Source: Chitinilyticum litopenaei DSM 21440 (GTDB taxonomy: Bacteria > Pseudomonadota > Gammaproteobacteria > Burkholderiales > Chitinibacteraceae). Taken from it: a stretch of 64,000 nucleotides of DNA. Location of the stretch: contig NZ_ATZJ01000001.1 in assembly GCF_000428145.1 (NCBI RefSeq), positions 1 through 64,000 on the forward strand. Direction: 5' to 3'. Positions 34,980 through 42,121 of this stretch are shown one piece after another. Below the pieces are notes generated by a model, which saw only the letters and a program-made list of their open reading frames with translations, was not told where the DNA came from and ran no database searches. The translations under genes were made by a program, and so were the position numbers. Each line of letters opens with the position of its first letter. Position 1 is the stretch's first letter.

Positions 34980-36020
34980 ATGGGAAACACGCGCGCTTGG
35001 CATACGGTAAGCAGGAATATCGCCGCCGGTCTGCTGGCCGGTTTGCTGGCCACGGCGGCACAGGCAGCACAAACCCTGCGGGTGCTGGCCTGGCCAGGTT
35101 ATGCCGAACCGGAGCAGGTCCAGCTGTTCGAGAAAAAATACGGTGTCAGCGTCAGCGTGTCCTATGTCAGCTCGGACGACGAACTCTGGCAGCGCGCCAG
35201 TCGCAACGATGGCGAGAATTTCGACGTGCTCGCCGTCAATACCGCCGAATTGCAGCGCCTGATCGACCGGCAGCTGGTCATGCCGATTCGCGTCGCCAAT
35301 ATCCCCAACCTGAAAAAGCAGCTGCCGCGTTACCGGAATATCGCCGCACTGAATCGCGACGGCAAACGCTACGCGGTCCCGTATACACACGGCGAGATGG
35401 GTCTGATCTACAACCGCAAGCTGGTCAAGACGCCGCCCGCCTCGATTGCCGAACTGTGGAACCCGAAATACAAGGGCAAGGTGCTGGCCTTTGACGGCAG
35501 CGCCCACAACTTCAGCATCGCCGCCCAGGAAATGGGCCTGGCCGACCCCTTCAACCTCAACCGCCAGGACATGATGCGCGCGGTCAACCGGCTGATCGCG
35601 CTGCGCCGCAACGTCTACACCTTTTACAAAACACCGGAAGAGGCCGCCGACCTGTTCCGCGAAACGCCGATTGCCCTGGTTTACGCCAATTACGGCGAAC
35701 AGCAGGTGGCGCTGCTGAAAAAGGCCGGCGCCGACATTGGCTATGTTGTTCCCAAGGAAGGCGCGCTGGCCTGGCTGGATTGCTGGGCCATCCTGCGCGG
35801 CGCGAAAGACCCGGCGCTGGCCGAAGCCTGGATCAATTTCACGCTGGACCGGGAGATGAGCGAACAGCTGATCAGCGGCCAGGGGCTGGCCAACACGCTG
35901 CAGGAATCCGGCAGCGTAGAGCCCAGCGACAAGCTGATCTGGCTGGAGCCGGTCGAAGATCCCGGTGAGCGCGCCCTGCTCTGGAGCCGCATCCTGTCCG
36001 GGCACCGCAAGCCGCACTGA
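34980..36020 (+). CDS. PotD-type polyamine-binding protein, orphan
   Basis: This 346-aa exported solute-binding protein has a signal region (SRNIAAGLLAGLLATAAQA, cleavage near AQA-AQ). The mature part starts TLRVLAWPGYAEPEQVQLFE and has MGLIYNRKLV and IALVYANYGEQQVALL, resembling PotD/PotF spermidine/putrescine-binding proteins. No permease or ATPase gene is adjacent, so it may serve a transporter encoded elsewhere or act as a signal sensor. The ATG at 34980 follows GGGAAGG. The upstream frame to 34830 is not supported. Confidence 0.82.
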   Translation: MGNTRAWHTVSRNIAAGLLAGLLATAAQAAQTLRVLAWPGYAEPEQVQLFEKKYGVSVSVSYVSSDDELWQRASRNDGENFDVLAVNTAELQRLIDRQLVMPIRVANIPNLKKQLPRYRNIAALNRDGKRYAVPYTHGEMGLIYNRKLVKTPPASIAELWNPKYKGKVLAFDGSAHNFSIAAQEMGLADPFNLNRQDMMRAVNRLIALRRNVYTFYKTPEEAADLFRETPIALVYANYGEQQVALLKKAGADIGYVVPKEGALAWLDCWAILRGAKDPALAEAWINFTLDREMSEQLISGQGLANTLQESGSVEPSDKLIWLEPVEDPGERALLWSRILSGHRKPH

Positions 36021-36212
36021 TTTCGCGGCCTTGCCCATCGGTGCACGCACGGCGCAGCAACGCCCGAGGCTGGCCAGCCTGCATCGTCAGCGGGTGTGGC
36101 AAAGCACCACCAGCACATCATGCTGACAGCATGACCTGCAGATACTTCGTATATAGTCGTGCAAGATTGCCATCAGTCTTACGCACTACTATTCATCTGC
36201 AAGGACCTTCCC

Positions 36213-37046
36213 ATGAGCCAACACGATCCCTCCTTCAACAACCCGTATGCGGCATCGCAGGTTTCGCTGGAACAGCACCGCGAACTGGACAGCAACTTCA
36301 TCCCCGATGGCCAGCATGTCGGCGCGGGTTCCGCGACTCGCTGGTTTGGGCTGGGCTGGGATATGTTCAAGCAGGCACCAGGGCCTTGGGTCCTGATCAC
36401 CATTACCTACTTCGCCATCATGCTGCTGCTGGGCGTGGTGTCGATGATTCCCATCCTTGGCATGTTCACCAGCCTGATCCAGTACCTCGGCATGCCGGTA
36501 TTGCTGGGGGGCATCTTTCTGGGTTGCCATGCGCTCGACCAGGGTGATGAGCTGACGGTAGGCCATTTGTTTGCCGGCTTTCAGGACAAGCTGGGTCAGC
36601 TGATCGTCATCGGCGCACTCTTTCTCGGTCTGATAATCGCACTCGGCATTCTTGTCGCGATCATCGTCTTTGTTGGCATCGGGACCGCCGGGCTCGGCGG
36701 CATGATGGGAGGCGATGATGCGGCCATGCTGACCGCCCTGGCTGGCATGGGCGGCATCTTCATCATCCTGATGCTGATCTTTGTGCCCTTGATTCTGCTG
36801 GTAAGCATGGTGTTCTACATCGCCCCGGCGCTGGTGGTATTGCAAGGCCTCAGCGGTCTGGATGCGCTGAAATCGGCATGGCGCGGCTGGACCAAGAATC
36901 TGGGCGCGCTGCTGGTCTATATGCTGCTCAGCATTTTGCTTGCAATTGTTGCCATGATCCCTTGTGGTCTTGGCTTCCTGATCGCCATTCCCATGTATTT
37001 CATTGCGCTCTATGCCGCCTACCGCGACATCTTCCTGGCCTATTAA
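36213..37046 (+). CDS. BPSS1780-type integral membrane protein
   Basis: This 277-aa protein has a 65-residue N-terminal cytosolic segment (NPYAASQVSL) and five or six membrane helices (for example VLITITYFAIMLLLGVVSMI, FIILMLIFVPLILLVSMVFY). The layout, with GWDMFKQAPGPW before the first helix, matches a family of uncharacterised betaproteobacterial membrane proteins. No transport motif is recognised. The start at 36213 has an AAGGA site. It is a single gene. Confidence 0.8.
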   Translation: MSQHDPSFNNPYAASQVSLEQHRELDSNFIPDGQHVGAGSATRWFGLGWDMFKQAPGPWVLITITYFAIMLLLGVVSMIPILGMFTSLIQYLGMPVLLGGIFLGCHALDQGDELTVGHLFAGFQDKLGQLIVIGALFLGLIIALGILVAIIVFVGIGTAGLGGMMGGDDAAMLTALAGMGGIFIILMLIFVPLILLVSMVFYIAPALVVLQGLSGLDALKSAWRGWTKNLGALLVYMLLSILLAIVAMIPCGLGFLIAIPMYFIALYAAYRDIFLAY

Positions 37047-37085
37047 CCCGGCTTGCGATACTGATGCCGCAGTGCAACAAATCGG

Positions 37086-37115
37086 TTGACGCCACGCAAA
37101 AACACCGGGCATGAT
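37086..37115 (+). promoter_or_regulatory. Possible promoter of the argD-like leader
   Basis: TTGACG (37086-37091) and CATGAT (37110-37115) are 18 bp apart. The predicted transcription start would fall at or next to the ATG of the small leader frame at 37122. Confidence 0.35.
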
Positions 37116-37121
37116 GAAAAC

Positions 37122-37229
37122 ATGAACGCTGCAACCCTCCTCCATTCCGCCAAAGCCATTATTGCGATTCGCCGAGCACCGGCGAAGCGTGGCGCGTTGC
37201 CGGAAAAAACGCGGGGAGTGGTGGCTTAG
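37122..37229 (+). CDS. Candidate leader peptide upstream of the aminotransferase gene
   Basis: A 35-codon frame starts MNAATLLHSAKAIIAIRRAP, continues AKRG, and ends GVVA before TAG. It lies between a possible promoter and a strong terminator hairpin at 37266-37306. The aminotransferase ATG is only 24 bp past that hairpin. This is the layout of transcription attenuation by a leader peptide. The Arg-Arg pair and nearby Lys-Arg are compatible with arginine control but are not a strong codon run. GTGGC near the leader stop could pair with GCCAC in the terminator 5-prime arm. Evidence is positional only. Confidence 0.35.
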   Translation: MNAATLLHSAKAIIAIRRAPAKRGALPEKTRGVVA

Positions 37230-37265
37230 CAAAGCAGTCCAGATTTCCTCCCGGTTTTTTCAGAC

Positions 37266-37306
37266 AACGGGCCACGGTTAACACCGTGGCCCGTTTGTTT
37301 TTTCTC
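37266..37306 (+). terminator. Strong intrinsic terminator, possibly an attenuator
   Basis: A 12-bp perfect stem (AACGGGCCACGG / CCGTGGCCCGTT) with a 6-base loop TTAACA is followed by TGTTTTTTC. It lies 220 bp after the membrane-protein gene and 24 bp before the aminotransferase start, so it may act as an attenuator rather than a simple gene end. Confidence 0.85.
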
Positions 37307-37329
37307 CCGCCAGCACAAGGAAACGCAGC

Positions 37330-38526
37330 ATGACGACCAGCCAGATCCAGACCCGCCATCACCTGATGAACACCGCGCACCGCCCGGCGCAGATTTTCAT
37401 TCGTGGCGAAGGCGCCTGGCTGATCGATGCCGACGAACGTCGTTATCTCGACTGGATGCAGGGCTGGGCGGTCAATGCGCTGGGGCATGCGCCCGCGGCG
37501 GTGGCGGCCGCGCTGGCCAGCCAGGCGGCGACGCTGCTCACCCCCAGTCCGGCGCTGCACAATGCGCCGGCGCTGCGGCTGGCCGAGAAGCTCTGTGCGC
37601 TGAGCGTCTTCGACCAGGTGTTCTTCGCCAATTCCGGCGCCGAGGCCAATGAGGGCGCGATCAAGCTGGCGCGCAAATGGGGGCGCATCCACAAGAATGG
37701 CGCCTTCCAGATCATCACTTTTGGCCGGGCCTTTCACGGCCGCACGCTGGCCGCCATGGCCGCCAGCGGCAAACCGGGCTGGGATGCGCTGTTTCCGCCG
37801 GTGATGCCGGGCTTTGCCCGTGCGGAATTCAACAATCTGGCCTCGGTGACCAGGCTGATCGGCCCGCAAACCGTTGCCATCATGCTGGAGCCGGTACAGG
37901 GCGAGGCCGGCGTGATCCCGGCCAGTGCCGACTTCATGCAGGGCCTGCGCGCGCTGTGCGACCGGCACGGCCTGCTGCTGATCGTCGACGAGGTGCAGAC
38001 CGGCTGCGGACGCACCGGACCGCTGTTCGCCTACGAGCAATACGGCATCCGCCCGGACATCATGGTACTGGGCAAGGGGCTGGGGGGCGGCGTGCCGATC
38101 TCGGCGCTGCTTGCCACCGACGCGGTCAGCTGTTTCGAGCCGGGCGACCAGGGCGGCACCTATTGCGGCAACCCGCTGGTGTGCGCGGCCGGGCTGGCGG
38201 TGCTCGACACGCTGACAGCGCCCGGTTTTCTCGAACACAGCCGGGCACGTGGCGCGCAGCTGGCCGATGGCCTGCGCCGCATCGCGCACGAGCACGGGCT
38301 GGGCGAGGTACGCGGCAGCGGCATGCTGTGGGCGCTGGTGCTTGATCGCGCCCAGGCACCACTGATCGCCACTGCGGCGATGGATGCGGGCCTGCTCGTC
38401 AACGCGCCCAACCCGCAATGCCTGCGCTTCATGCCGCCACTCAACAGCAGCGCAGCCGAAATCGCGCACGGCCTGCAGGTACTGGCCGAAGTCATGACTA
38501 CCTTCCGGAGGACACACACATGCTGA
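37330..38526 (+). CDS. argD: Acetylornithine aminotransferase-like PLP enzyme
   Basis: This 398-aa class III aminotransferase shows FFANSGAEANEGAIKLARKW, ITFGRAFHGRTLAAM, EPVQGEAGVIPA, LLIVDEVQTGCGRTG, and the PLP lysine in VLGKGLGGGVP. These fit ArgD (N-acetylornithine to N-acetylglutamate semialdehyde) and near relatives such as succinylornithine or beta-alanine transaminases. ArgD is the best guess. The ATG follows AAGGAAACGCAGC. A GNAT gene overlaps its stop by 7 bp. Confidence 0.83.
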   Translation: MTTSQIQTRHHLMNTAHRPAQIFIRGEGAWLIDADERRYLDWMQGWAVNALGHAPAAVAAALASQAATLLTPSPALHNAPALRLAEKLCALSVFDQVFFANSGAEANEGAIKLARKWGRIHKNGAFQIITFGRAFHGRTLAAMAASGKPGWDALFPPVMPGFARAEFNNLASVTRLIGPQTVAIMLEPVQGEAGVIPASADFMQGLRALCDRHGLLLIVDEVQTGCGRTGPLFAYEQYGIRPDIMVLGKGLGGGVPISALLATDAVSCFEPGDQGGTYCGNPLVCAAGLAVLDTLTAPGFLEHSRARGAQLADGLRRIAHEHGLGEVRGSGMLWALVLDRAQAPLIATAAMDAGLLVNAPNPQCLRFMPPLNSSAAEIAHGLQVLAEVMTTFRRTHTC

Positions 38527-38957
38527 TTCGCACCTATCAAGCCACCGATCTGGCCGCCGTGCTGGCAGTCTGGGAAGACTGCCACCTGCTGCGCAGCTGG
38601 AGCAATCCGGAATACGACATCGCCGTAAAGCTGGCCTTCCAGCCCGAGCTGCTGCTGGTCGCCGCATGCGACGGCCGGGTGGTCGGCACGGTGATGGCCG
38701 GTTATGAGGGCCATCGCGGCTGGATCAATTACCTGGGCGTGCTGCCGGCCTATCGCCGGCGCGGCATCGCGAGCGCGCTGATGGCCGAAGCGGAACGCCG
38801 GCTGCTGCGCCTGGGCGCACCGAAGATCAATCTGCAAATCCGTCGCGACAATCTGGACGTACAGGTGTTCTACGCCAGCCAGGGCTATAGCGATGATGAA
38901 GTCATCGGCTGGGGCAAGCGGCTTGCTCCGGAGCAGCGACAGGGTATGAGTGCATAG
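38520..38957 (+). CDS. GNAT acetyltransferase (YpeA-like)
   Basis: This 145-aa GNAT protein has the acetyl-CoA loop in YLGVLPAYRRRGIASALM and a C-terminal half (LQIRRDNLDVQVFYASQGY) typical of the RimI/YpeA branch. The substrate is unknown. The start ATG overlaps the aminotransferase stop, indicating translational coupling. The last five codons (GMSA and stop) lie inside repeat copy F, so the repeat supplies the C terminus. Confidence 0.85.
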   Translation: MLIRTYQATDLAAVLAVWEDCHLLRSWSNPEYDIAVKLAFQPELLLVAACDGRVVGTVMAGYEGHRGWINYLGVLPAYRRRGIASALMAEAERRLLRLGAPKINLQIRRDNLDVQVFYASQGYSDDEVIGWGKRLAPEQRQGMSA

Positions 38958-38990
38958 CCTTTCATTTAAAAAGGCTACAGGCTAATACCC
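38942..38990. repeat. 49-bp palindromic repeat, copy F
   Basis: The ends are GGGTAT and ATACCC, with ATAGCCTTTCATTTAAAAAG then GCT around the centre. Its left arm overlaps the end of the GNAT gene, stop codon included. Confidence 0.9.
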
Positions 38991-39213
38991 ATCATTAGTA
39001 TGGCAGAATGCCTTGCAACGGTGCGCGACCGGCCAGCTTGGCGGGTCGCCACCGGGAAGGCTGGCGCGCATTCGGCAAATACGGGTAAAGACCGATTTGC
39101 TATACCGGTTGAAGCCCGTGCACAATCGCTTGCCCGCCTTTTCGGCGCGCTGCCCAAGCCGGGCAACACCGTCAGCCACAGGCCCCCGGAACCGCAGGGC
39201 AAGGATGCGCCGC

Positions 39214-40686
39214 ATGCTGGATTTCGCCACCGTCACGCTGGAAGACCTGCCGCTTGCCTGTCAGCAGCTGGAAGAGCAGTTCCTGTTCGACATCAATATC
39301 GCGCTGCAGCACAGCACCTTGCTCGTCGAGCGCTGCCGTGCGCTGGGCGCGACCAGCATGGCCCGGCCCTGGCTGCTGCATGCACGGATGCAATGGGGCG
39401 CCGGCCAGTACGGGCTGGCGCTGAAAACCAGCGACATCGCCGGTCAGGCCATCCGCCAGGAGCAGGCCACCGACTTGCTGGCCGACTATCACCTGCTGCG
39501 CGGCCTGATCCAGATGAGCCTCAAGCGCAATGGCCTGGCCGCCGAGGAATACGCCACCGCCATTGAAATTGCGCTGAACCAGGGGCAGATCAGCATCGCC
39601 ATCGAGGCCTTCATCAGCATTTCGCAATCCTATGGGCTGATCGGCATGGACGAGGAAGCCGAACACCTGCTCGAACTGGGCCACCGGCTGGCCGTGTCGA
39701 TCAACGACCACAAGCAGATCGGCAAGAGCGCCATCTTTCTGGCCGGCAACCTGATCAACCGGCAACGCTATGCCGAGGCGTTGCGCCTCTTGCAGCAAGC
39801 CGAACCCAGCATCCTGCGCCACGGCGATACCACCTGGATCGTCGAATGCGGCAATTACATGGGCGTGTGTTACCTGCAGCTGCAGCAGCGCGAAACCGCC
39901 GGCATCTTTTTCGAAAGCATGCTGGCCATGGCCAAGGCCATGAATGCGCTGTGGGGCATGGCCATCACCTCGATCAATTACGCGCGTTATCTGCTCGACG
40001 AAAACCAGCCGGACGCAGCGCTGCGCGTGCTGGCCAGCGCGCGCGAAAGCGGCAAGCAGTTCGATATGGGCTTTCTGCAGCGCGAATCGCTGCAGCTGCT
40101 CAGCCGGGCGTGCAAGCAGCGCGGCGATTACGGCCAGGCGCTGCAGCACCTGCGCGACTACGAACAGCTGATGCTCTCGCTGGTGCAGGTCGGCACCGCG
40201 CAGGATGGCAGCCACAGCCCGCTGCAGCGACAAAGGCTGGAGCGCATCCGCCGGCGGATCAGCGACGTGATGCGCGAATTCGAATACATGTTCAATCTGT
40301 TCGCCCCCGGCGAAGCCAGCGTGCGCGGCCAGCAGTTGCGCAACCGCTGCCTGCGCGCGCCGGCCACGCAACAGCTGGTGCGGCTGAGCCTGTACGCCGA
40401 TCCGCGCAGCCCGGAGCTGGCCGAGCAGAAGATCAGCGGCATCCTGCGACTGACGCTGGCGCTGGACGACCTCTGGCTGCGGCTCGGCCAGGGCAGCTAC
40501 CTCATCTATCCCGGCCGGGCCGCCACCGGCGCGGTCGGGCAGCTTTGCCGGGAACTCGAGGCGGCACTGAACCGTTTTCCCTGGAGCTGGCACCTGCTGG
40601 CTGAGCCCGAAGCCTGCGCCACACCGATCAGCCCGGCCGCCGCGCTGGAGTTATTGCAGGAGATGCGTGGTGCCTACCTGCACTGA
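39214..40686 (+). CDS. TPR-like signalling protein 1 of a four-gene operon
   Basis: This 490-aa cytosolic protein is built of paired helices (TPR-like, about residues 30-330), for example LAAEEYATAIEIALNQGQI and YAEALRLLQQAEPSILRHG. The C-terminal domain (about 370-490) contains GSYLIYPGRAATGAVGQLCR and LNRFPWSWHLL. The same domain plan and motifs recur in the next gene, so the two are paralogues. No enzyme motif is seen. The ATG at 39214 follows AAGGA by 8 bases; the longer frame from 39013 lacks a site. It overlaps the next gene, which heads toward a hybrid kinase and a diguanylate cyclase. Confidence 0.8.
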   Translation: MLDFATVTLEDLPLACQQLEEQFLFDINIALQHSTLLVERCRALGATSMARPWLLHARMQWGAGQYGLALKTSDIAGQAIRQEQATDLLADYHLLRGLIQMSLKRNGLAAEEYATAIEIALNQGQISIAIEAFISISQSYGLIGMDEEAEHLLELGHRLAVSINDHKQIGKSAIFLAGNLINRQRYAEALRLLQQAEPSILRHGDTTWIVECGNYMGVCYLQLQQRETAGIFFESMLAMAKAMNALWGMAITSINYARYLLDENQPDAALRVLASARESGKQFDMGFLQRESLQLLSRACKQRGDYGQALQHLRDYEQLMLSLVQVGTAQDGSHSPLQRQRLERIRRRISDVMREFEYMFNLFAPGEASVRGQQLRNRCLRAPATQQLVRLSLYADPRSPELAEQKISGILRLTLALDDLWLRLGQGSYLIYPGRAATGAVGQLCRELEAALNRFPWSWHLLAEPEACATPISPAAALELLQEMRGAYLH

Positions 40687-42121
40687 AGCCGCCACCGACT
40701 ATCCCGCCCTGCTCGCCCGCATCGAGCAGGCGCGCGACAGCGAGCAGTTTCCGCCCCCGGGCGTCTCGCTGCCGGAGCTGGTCAGCGCCATGCAGCGCCT
40801 GCGCCATCCGGATACCGGCCGGGCGCGCCTGCTGCACGGGATTCATCTGAACAACCGCGCCCAGTATCTCGAAGCCAGCCGCGAGCTCAAGCGGGCCTGC
40901 CACGCACTGAGCCTCAACCAGGATCACGACGGCCTGGTCCAGGCGCGGATGTGGCTGGCGGCCAGCCTGCTGCAGCGCGGCATGCTGCGTGACGCCATCC
41001 GCCAGGCCGTTGGCGCCATCGAGCTGGCCATCGACCTCGCCAACTACGAAATCGCCATCGAAAGCTATCTGTGTGCCGGGCAGATTTTCCTCGCCCACGG
41101 CACCGCCACGGAAAGCGAAACCCTCTATGGCACCGGGCTGGAACTGGCCAACTGGGTCAACCACACCCGGCTGATCGCCAAGAGCAGCGTGCTGCTGGCC
41201 GATGTACAGCTCAAGGCCGGCAAAGCGGCGCAGGCCGAGCGCATCCTGCTGCAGGCCGATGCGGCCATCGTGCGGCATGGCAACAACACCTGGCGCGTCG
41301 AACAGCTGTGCTTTCTTGCCCGCTGTGCCGCCCTGCAAGGTGGCGAGCCCGAACGCTGCCGGGCGCTGTTTGACGCGGCGGGCGACCTGGCCCGCGAGCG
41401 CAAGCGCAACTGGGGGCTGGCCATCACCATGCTGCACCATGCCGAATTCTGCCTGCAGCAGGGCGATGCCCCCGCCGCGCTGGCGAAGCTGGGCGCGGCC
41501 GAGCCCTTTTGCTGGGAGCTGGGCGATACGCTGGCCTCGTCGTATTGCGAATGCCACTACCGCATCCGCCGCAGCCTGGGCCAGCCTGACGAAGCGCTGG
41601 GCTGGCTCAAGCGCTACGAAGCCGCCATGCTGCGCCAGCTTGCCGACCAGACCCCGCAGCTGCAGCGCATGAGCCAGCGCCAGCAGCAGGCCATCAGCAA
41701 TCGCCTGCTGCGCCTGCGCATCCAGCTGGAAAAACACGTCGGCTGGCTGGAAGCCAGCGCCCATCACCGCCAGAAACGCCAGCTGCTTGCCCAGCTGCAA
41801 CAGGCCCGTGCGGGCCAGCAGGTGCTGGAACTGGAATGCCGCCCGGTACCGCCTCCCCATGTACGCGACACGCTGTGTCACCTGATCGACAATCATTGTT
41901 CAGCCCGCGATCAGTGGCTAGAGTATGGCGAACGACGTTTCCTCATCCTGCCCGGGCGCCAGGATGCGGCACTTGAAGCATTCTGCCAGGCCATGCTGGA
42001 CGCCCTCACCCACTACCGCTGGGAGCGGCACGGCCTGACCAACCCCGAATTCCGCCTGTTGCGCCGGCATGACCTTGATCGGGTCGCCCGGCAGCTGGCC
42101 ACGGAGATCGCCCATGAATGA
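40667..42121 (+). CDS. TPR-like signalling protein 2 of a four-gene operon
   Basis: This 484-aa paralogue of the upstream protein uses tandem GTG codons at 40667 and 40670 as start (AGGAG at 40658-40662). TPR-like helices fill about residues 50-330 (LLQADAAIVRHGNNTWRVEQ parallels LLQQAEPSILRHGDTTWIVE of protein 1). The C-terminal motif RRFLILPGRQDAALEAFCQ with YRWERHGL corresponds to the same motif in protein 1. No catalytic residues are recognised. It overlaps protein 1 by 20 bp and the kinase gene by 8 bp. It is likely an adaptor or sensor partner of the kinase. Confidence 0.8.
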   Translation: MVPTCTEAATDYPALLARIEQARDSEQFPPPGVSLPELVSAMQRLRHPDTGRARLLHGIHLNNRAQYLEASRELKRACHALSLNQDHDGLVQARMWLAASLLQRGMLRDAIRQAVGAIELAIDLANYEIAIESYLCAGQIFLAHGTATESETLYGTGLELANWVNHTRLIAKSSVLLADVQLKAGKAAQAERILLQADAAIVRHGNNTWRVEQLCFLARCAALQGGEPERCRALFDAAGDLARERKRNWGLAITMLHHAEFCLQQGDAPAALAKLGAAEPFCWELGDTLASSYCECHYRIRRSLGQPDEALGWLKRYEAAMLRQLADQTPQLQRMSQRQQQAISNRLLRLRIQLEKHVGWLEASAHHRQKRQLLAQLQQARAGQQVLELECRPVPPPHVRDTLCHLIDNHCSARDQWLEYGERRFLILPGRQDAALEAFCQAMLDALTHYRWERHGLTNPEFRLLRRHDLDRVARQLATEIAHE

